The position numbers and the translations under genes were made by a program. Below, piece after piece: positions 21,471 to 25,049 of a stretch of 25,049 nt of DNA; position 1 is the stretch's first letter; each line of letters starts with the position of its first letter. The notes under the pieces are model-generated. The model worked only from the letters and a program-made list of their open reading frames with translations, did not search any database and was not told the DNA's origin. This DNA is from JAIMBK01 sp040755975 (GTDB lineage: Bacteria; Bacillota; Desulfotomaculia; Desulfotomaculales; Nap2-2B), in NCBI GenBank assembly GCA_040755975.1, contig JBFLZY010000041.1:1-25049 (forward strand), in the 5' to 3' direction.

Positions 21471-22829
21471 ATGGAAAAGCTGATCCTGGTTGTTGACGAC
21501 GAAGCCAGTGTACGGGAAGCGCTCACCGACGTCCTGACCGATCACGGCTACCGGGTGGAATGCGCGGCCAGCGGCGGTGAAGGGTTGGAAAAAATCGAAG
21601 CCTTAAACCCCGACGCAGCGCTCCTGGACATCCGCATGCCGGACATAGACGGCATCAAGATGCTGGAACTGGTCAAGCGGCGGGGCGAACGTACGCCGAT
21701 CATCCTGATCACCGCCTACGGCTCCACCCAAACCACCATCGAGGCAATGAAGCTGGGCGCCTTCGACTACCTGATGAAGCCCCTGAAAATTCACGACCTG
21801 CTGGAAGTGGTTAAAAAGGCAGTCGAGGTCAAAGAACTGATTGACCGGGCCAGGGCAGGCGAAAACATAGCCGATGTCGATGCCGACGCCATGATCGGAC
21901 TTTCCCCGATCATGCAAAACGTCTATAAAATCATCGGACGGGTGGCCAACACCAACGCCACCGTTCTTATCCGCGGCGAAAGCGGCACCGGGAAAGAGCT
22001 GGTGGCGCGCGCCATCCACTACAACAGCGTGCGCAAAGACCGGCCGTTCATCAAGATCAACTGCGCCTCGATTCCGGAAAGCCTGCTGGAAAGCGAACTC
22101 TTCGGCCACGAAAAAGGCGCCTTCACCGGCGCCGTGGCGGCCAAACCGGGCAAATTTGAACTGGCGCACAAAGGGACTATCTTCCTGGACGAAATCGGCG
22201 AGATATCCCTGTCCACCCAGACGAAGCTTTTGCGCGTGCTGCAGGAGCGGGAATTCGAGCGGGTCGGAGGTACGGAAACAATCAAGGTGGACGCGCGCAT
22301 CATTGCCGCCACCAACAAAGATCTGGAAAAATCCATCGAAAGCGGCCATTTTCGCGAAGATCTCTACTATCGCCTGAACGTGGTCGAGATCGTGCTCCCG
22401 CCGCTGCGCGAACGCAAAGAAGACATCCCGGCCCTGCTCAGTCACATCATTAAGGGGTGCGGCGCCGAATATAAAAAGGCCATCCGGGGTTTTTCCGAGG
22501 AAGCCATGGAGATCTTGATGAACTATGACTGGCCGGGCAACATCCGGGAGCTGAAAAACGTCTGCGAGCGGGCGGTCTTGATGTCCACCGGCCCGGTGCT
22601 GGGCGTCGAAGTCCTGCCGCTGACGCTGAGGAAAAAGTCGCGGCGGCTGAGCTGGCTGGACGAAATCCCCGGCGGCTCGCTGAAAGAAATCGTGCAGGAA
22701 GTGGAGCGGGAGATTATTCTGCGCGCCCTGGAAGAACACAACTGGAACCGCTCGGCCGCCGCCCAGGCGCTGAAAATGAACCGCAGCTCGTTTTACGCCA
22801 AGCTGAAAGAACTGGGGATCATGGATTAA
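21471..22829 (+). CDS. NtrC-family sigma-54-dependent response regulator
   Basis: 452 residues. Receiver domain (1-120) with acidic pair D9-D10, phospho-acceptor Asp53 (LLDIRMPD), Thr81 and Lys103. The AAA+ domain (about 140-375) has Walker A GESGTGKE (169-176), the sigma-54-contacting loop GAFTGA (216-221) and Walker B GTIFLDE (235-241). A Fis-type helix-turn-helix lies at the C-terminus (NRSAAAQALKMNRSSFYAKL). All parts needed to activate an RpoN promoter are present. The start codon lies two bases after the kinase stop, with GGGAGA upstream. The nearest RpoN promoter seen is at 16829, upstream of the exporter operon, making that the leading target. Confidence 0.96.
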   Translation: MEKLILVVDDEASVREALTDVLTDHGYRVECAASGGEGLEKIEALNPDAALLDIRMPDIDGIKMLELVKRRGERTPIILITAYGSTQTTIEAMKLGAFDYLMKPLKIHDLLEVVKKAVEVKELIDRARAGENIADVDADAMIGLSPIMQNVYKIIGRVANTNATVLIRGESGTGKELVARAIHYNSVRKDRPFIKINCASIPESLLESELFGHEKGAFTGAVAAKPGKFELAHKGTIFLDEIGEISLSTQTKLLRVLQEREFERVGGTETIKVDARIIAATNKDLEKSIESGHFREDLYYRLNVVEIVLPPLRERKEDIPALLSHIIKGCGAEYKKAIRGFSEEAMEILMNYDWPGNIRELKNVCERAVLMSTGPVLGVEVLPLTLRKKSRRLSWLDEIPGGSLKEIVQEVEREIILRALEEHNWNRSAAAQALKMNRSSFYAKLKELGIMD

Positions 22830-22846
22830 GGGAGGAGGGTTGCTAC

Positions 22847-23329
22847 ATGCCCGTTACCAGACTTGTGCGCGACATCATGGTGCCAATCGCCGAATACCCG
22901 GTGGTGGAGGAAGACGCGACCATCATGGAAGCAATCAAAACCCTGCGGGAGTCCTTCCACCAGAAAGACGGCACCTGGTACGGCTTTCAATCCCTGATGG
23001 TGCTGAACAAAAAAGGTGAACTGGTCGGCCTTTTAACGCTGAAAAGTTTTCTCGTCGCCCTGCAGATGCGCGATTTTCTCGAGCACATGCTGAAAAGGGA
23101 CCCCACCGGCCTTTTTTTCACCCCGCACCTTTTCGACGACTTCAACGTGCGGAAAATCATGCGTCCTTTAGAATTGATGACCATCCAGGAAGACGCCACC
23201 GTCCTGGAGGCTCTTTTAGTAATCGTCAAAAAGAACATCAACTCTCTGCCGGTCCTCGCCGGTACGAAACCGGTGGGCATGGTGCGGACCATCGACCTGT
23301 TCTGGTTTGTCGGAGAACTTTTGGAATAG
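22847..23329 (+). CDS. CBS-pair protein 1
   Basis: 160 residues forming two CBS domains and nothing else. Motifs: VRDIMVPIAEYPVVEEDATIMEAIKTL and KIMRPLELMTIQEDATVLEALLVI, each followed by a hydrophobic strand pair (SLMVLNKKGELVGLLT; SLPVLAGTKPVGMVRTIDL). CBS pairs usually bind adenine nucleotides and regulate a partner. Strong ribosome site GGGAGGAGGG. It lies 17 bases after the regulator gene and 12 bases before its paralogue. It may read energy state for the kinase/exporter system; that is inference. Confidence 0.88.
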   Translation: MPVTRLVRDIMVPIAEYPVVEEDATIMEAIKTLRESFHQKDGTWYGFQSLMVLNKKGELVGLLTLKSFLVALQMRDFLEHMLKRDPTGLFFTPHLFDDFNVRKIMRPLELMTIQEDATVLEALLVIVKKNINSLPVLAGTKPVGMVRTIDLFWFVGELLE

Positions 23330-23341
23330 GGGGCGGTCCAG

Positions 23342-23836
23342 GTGACGGAAGAAAAAAACACGGCGGAAGAGATCATGGTTCCACTTGACGACTACAACAC
23401 GATCAGTGAAAACGCAACCATTTACGAAGCGATTCGCGTGCTCCGGGAATCTTTTCACCGGGACGGACGCGCCTGGCACGGCCACCGCAGCGTCATCGCC
23501 AAAAACGAAGCCGGCGAACCCACCGGAATCCTTACCCTGGGCAGCATCCTGCGGGCGGCCGGTCTGCGGGAGCTTTACATCGACGACCCGTATTTAAAAG
23601 CGGTTTCCTGGGGCTGGTACTACATCAAAAAACTCCAGGAAGGCGCCTTGCGCGTCCGGGACATCATGCAGCCGCTGGGCCTGGCCGTGGCGCGCGCCAA
23701 CGATACCCTGACCGACATCGCAAAAACGATGCTGAGATTCAACGTGAATTACCTGCCGGTGGTGAAAAAAGGGCAGGTCATCGGAATCGTTCGCTCAATT
23801 GATATCTTTACGGCCATGGACAGATATTTTTCCTGA
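23342..23836 (+). CDS. CBS-pair protein 2, paralogue of the preceding gene
   Basis: 164 residues from GTG. Same two-CBS layout as its neighbour and sharing the distinctive pattern MVPxxxY, ATIxEAIxxLRESFH, W.G..S and LTLxS in the first half, so the pair arose by tandem duplication. The second half carries VRDIMQPLGLAVARANDTL and NYLPVVKKGQVIGIVRSIDIF. The two may form a heterodimer. It ends five bases before the convergent L,D-transpeptidase stop, and no terminator hairpin was found between them. Confidence 0.87.
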   Translation: MTEEKNTAEEIMVPLDDYNTISENATIYEAIRVLRESFHRDGRAWHGHRSVIAKNEAGEPTGILTLGSILRAAGLRELYIDDPYLKAVSWGWYYIKKLQEGALRVRDIMQPLGLAVARANDTLTDIAKTMLRFNVNYLPVVKKGQVIGIVRSIDIFTAMDRYFS

Positions 23837-23841
23837 TTTTT

Positions 23842-24567
23842 TTACTTCAGCCCCAAGGCCCGGTAAACCGCCTCGTCTACAGCATTGTCGCGCGGCAGGC
23901 CGTGCCGCCGGCGAAATTCGTAGATGCTTTCCTCCATGTCCCAGCGCCAGGTGCCGTCGATTTTTCCCCTGAACAGGCCCAGGCGCGCCAACATCCGCTG
24001 CACTTCCATGACGTCCGAGCCGCAGAAATCCCGCCGCAGCACCCGGTAGGAAGGCTCCCGGTAGGTAAAGGGATTGCCCACGATGATCACGGGCGTACCC
24101 ACCGGAACCAGGGGGTAGAGCTCCTCTACATCGCGGTTGTGCATGCGGATGCAGCCGTGGCTTGTGTAACTCCCGATCGACCACGGTTTATTGGTGCCGT
24201 GAATGCCGTACAGCCCCCACGGCACGTTAAGTTCCAGCCAGCGGCTGCCAAAGCCGCTTCCCCAGTGCATGGCTTTGCGCACGATCCGGAAGTTGCCCAG
24301 CGGGGTCGGCGTCTCGTACTTGCCCAGAGCCACCGGGTACGTCTTCAAAGGGCGGCCGTTGGACAAAACCGTCAGGCGGCAGCGGGTGGTATCAATAATC
24401 ACGCACACCTCGCCGGCTGTGTTTACTTCGGTTTCGTAGCAGTAGGGATGAATTTGCTCAACGCCCTGCCCCTCCCCGCACGGACATTCCCCTCCGTAAA
24501 CCGGCCGCCCTGCCGGGAGAAGAAAAAGAAAAGCCGCGCAGACCGCGTAGAAAAATAATTTCGGCAA
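23842..24567 (-). CDS. Secreted L,D-transpeptidase (YkuD) with C-terminal peptidoglycan-binding domain
   Basis: About 241 residues. N-terminal signal peptide (LFFYAVCAAFLFLLPAG, then a Cys-rich stretch CPCGEG), YkuD catalytic domain (about 50-165) with HGTNKPWSIG and the active-site motif SHGCIRMHN (Cys139, His137), and a C-terminal PG_binding_1-like domain (about 180-240: GSDVMEVQRMLARLGLFRGKIDGTW). YkuD enzymes make 3-3 cross-links or attach to wall peptides; spore-formers use them in wall or spore cortex remodelling. TTG at 24565-24567 is favoured because AGGTGA lies five bases upstream; a GTG at 24576 is the alternative. Confidence 0.92.
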   Translation of the reverse strand: MPKLFFYAVCAAFLFLLPAGRPVYGGECPCGEGQGVEQIHPYCYETEVNTAGEVCVIIDTTRCRLTVLSNGRPLKTYPVALGKYETPTPLGNFRIVRKAMHWGSGFGSRWLELNVPWGLYGIHGTNKPWSIGSYTSHGCIRMHNRDVEELYPLVPVGTPVIIVGNPFTYREPSYRVLRRDFCGSDVMEVQRMLARLGLFRGKIDGTWRWDMEESIYEFRRRHGLPRDNAVDEAVYRALGLK

Positions 24568-24601
24568 CTGCCTCACCTAAGCTGACGGTATTTATTCCAA
24601 G

Positions 24602-24627
24602 GCAACAAAGTCCACAAACACAAAGGC
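24602..24627. repeat. CTTTGTG-type repeat, inverted copy
   Basis: CAACAAAG...ACAAACACAAAGGCA is the reverse-complement style of the repeats at 12436-12490 and 24731-24800. It lies upstream of the L,D-transpeptidase gene. Confidence 0.4.
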
Positions 24628-24703
24628 ATAAAATTTTTAACCCATTCTCTACTTACTCTGAAAATACCCTTTTGCCCGCCGTCCGTTTGCTGTCACTTAA
24701 GAA

Positions 24704-24827
24704 CTCCCGGCAGTTTTTCAAAACATTATTTCCCTCTGTGCCTCTGTGTCTTTGTGCCTTTGTACTTTTGTACTTTTGCGCTTTTTGCTCCTTTTGTCGC
24801 TTCAATTACTTGATCGCCTGCCGGGAG
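24704..24827. repeat. 10-bp inverted repeat around the TIGR04086 gene end
   Basis: CTCCCGGCAG (24704-24713) and CTGCCGGGAG (24818-24827) are exact complements separated by 104 bases; the second copy is inside the coding end. Too far apart and without a T-run for a simple terminator. Confidence 0.4.
24731..24800. repeat. CTTTGTG-type degenerate tandem repeat (copy 2)
   Basis: About eight imperfect 8-9 base units (CCTCTGTG, CTTTGTGC, CTTTGTA, CTTTTGTA, CTTTTGCG) directly after the stop codon of the TIGR04086-like gene on its 3' side. No coding or hairpin signal. Confidence 0.65.
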
Positions 24828-25048
24828 AACTTTTTCACCAGGGCAAACTTCTGATTAAACTTCCGATTAATGGCCGGCACGGAGAGGTTGACCCCCACCA
24901 CGCCCCCCGCCAGACCGCTTAGGGTGGAAAGGCCCAGGCGCCCGGCCAGGTCCAGGCTGCCAAACAGCTCAAGTTCGCCGATAAAAGCCAGCAACAGGAA
25001 AATTAAGCCATAGCAAAAACCGACCAGCCCGCCATGAAACCAGCCCGA
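24806..25048 (-). CDS. TIGR04086-type membrane protein (5' end outside window)
   Basis: Eighty codons are visible and the frame stays open to the right edge, beginning in SGWFHGGLVGFCYGLIFLLL. Two hydrophobic segments, GGVVGVNL near the end and a basic tail (INRKFNQKFALVKKFSRQAIK) resemble the C-terminal half of the TIGR04086/YrzE small membrane proteins of Firmicutes, function unknown. The internal TTG at 24992-24994 is not a real start because coding continues upstream. Confidence 0.65.
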   Translation of the reverse strand, partial: SGWFHGGLVGFCYGLIFLLLAFIGELELFGSLDLAGRLGLSTLSGLAGGVVGVNLSVPAINRKFNQKFALVKKFSRQAIK

Positions 25049-25049
25049 A

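Noticed and set aside
21603..22739. Long minus-strand open frame (378 codons) opposite the NtrC-type gene
   Set aside because: It lies entirely antisense to a gene with intact receiver, AAA+ and HTH motifs; its protein has no recognisable domain and is explained by codon bias of the real gene.
24731..24800. CRISPR array
   Set aside because: Units are 8-9 bases, contiguous and degenerate, without spacers.

Overview
The window looks like a chromosomal segment of a spore-forming, clostridia-type Firmicute. The gene content suggests an anaerobe of the Desulfotomaculum/Pelotomaculum type, but that is inference from gene order and protein style, not from a marker gene. Evidence for a spore former is the spoIVFA-spoIVFB pair at the left edge. 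Evidence for a rod-shaped Firmicute is the order folC - DUF4321 - maf - radC - mreB - mreC - mreD - mrdA - minC - minD - minE - rodA - spoIVFA - spoIVFB, all on the minus strand and close to the classical Bacillus maf-radC-mreBCD-minCD-spoIVF arrangement.

Layout. (1) 1-10.97 kb, minus strand: a cell-shape and division block. It makes the MreBCD scaffold, the elongasome pair PBP2/RodA, the Min system and the intramembrane protease machinery that activates pro-sigma-K. A good promoter lies at 10943-10971, with internal terminator-like hairpins after mrdA (4529-4560) and after minE (2735-2778). (2) 11.07-16.54 kb: folC and valS on the minus strand, as in Bacillus, with a chemotaxis receptor gene inserted between them on the plus strand. 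valS has its own promoter and a leader too short for a T-box. (3) 16.5-23.84 kb, plus strand: an accessory module of a small membrane protein, a TauE/SafE-type anion exporter and two unrecognised soluble proteins, then a terminator, then a membrane histidine kinase, an NtrC-type sigma-54 activator and two paralogous CBS-pair proteins. A near-consensus sigma-54 promoter (16829-16844), with a 14-bp palindrome about 110 bp upstream of the predicted start, precedes the exporter genes. The simplest model is that the two-component system switches on the exporter through this promoter. (4) 23.84-25.05 kb, minus strand: a secreted L,D-transpeptidase with a C-terminal peptidoglycan-binding domain, and the end of a TIGR04086-type membrane protein.

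The two most interesting non-coding signals are the sigma-54 promoter/UAS pair and a hairpin that would mask the spoIVFA ribosome binding site in rodA read-through mRNA, but not in mRNA started from an overlapping sigma-E-like promoter. Other points of note are a MinC lacking its N-terminal domain, a RodA with a charged loop insertion, a long low-complexity tail on PBP2, frequent TTG starts in the minus-strand block, and degenerate intergenic repeats of two kinds. No tRNA, rRNA, insertion sequence or CRISPR array was seen.
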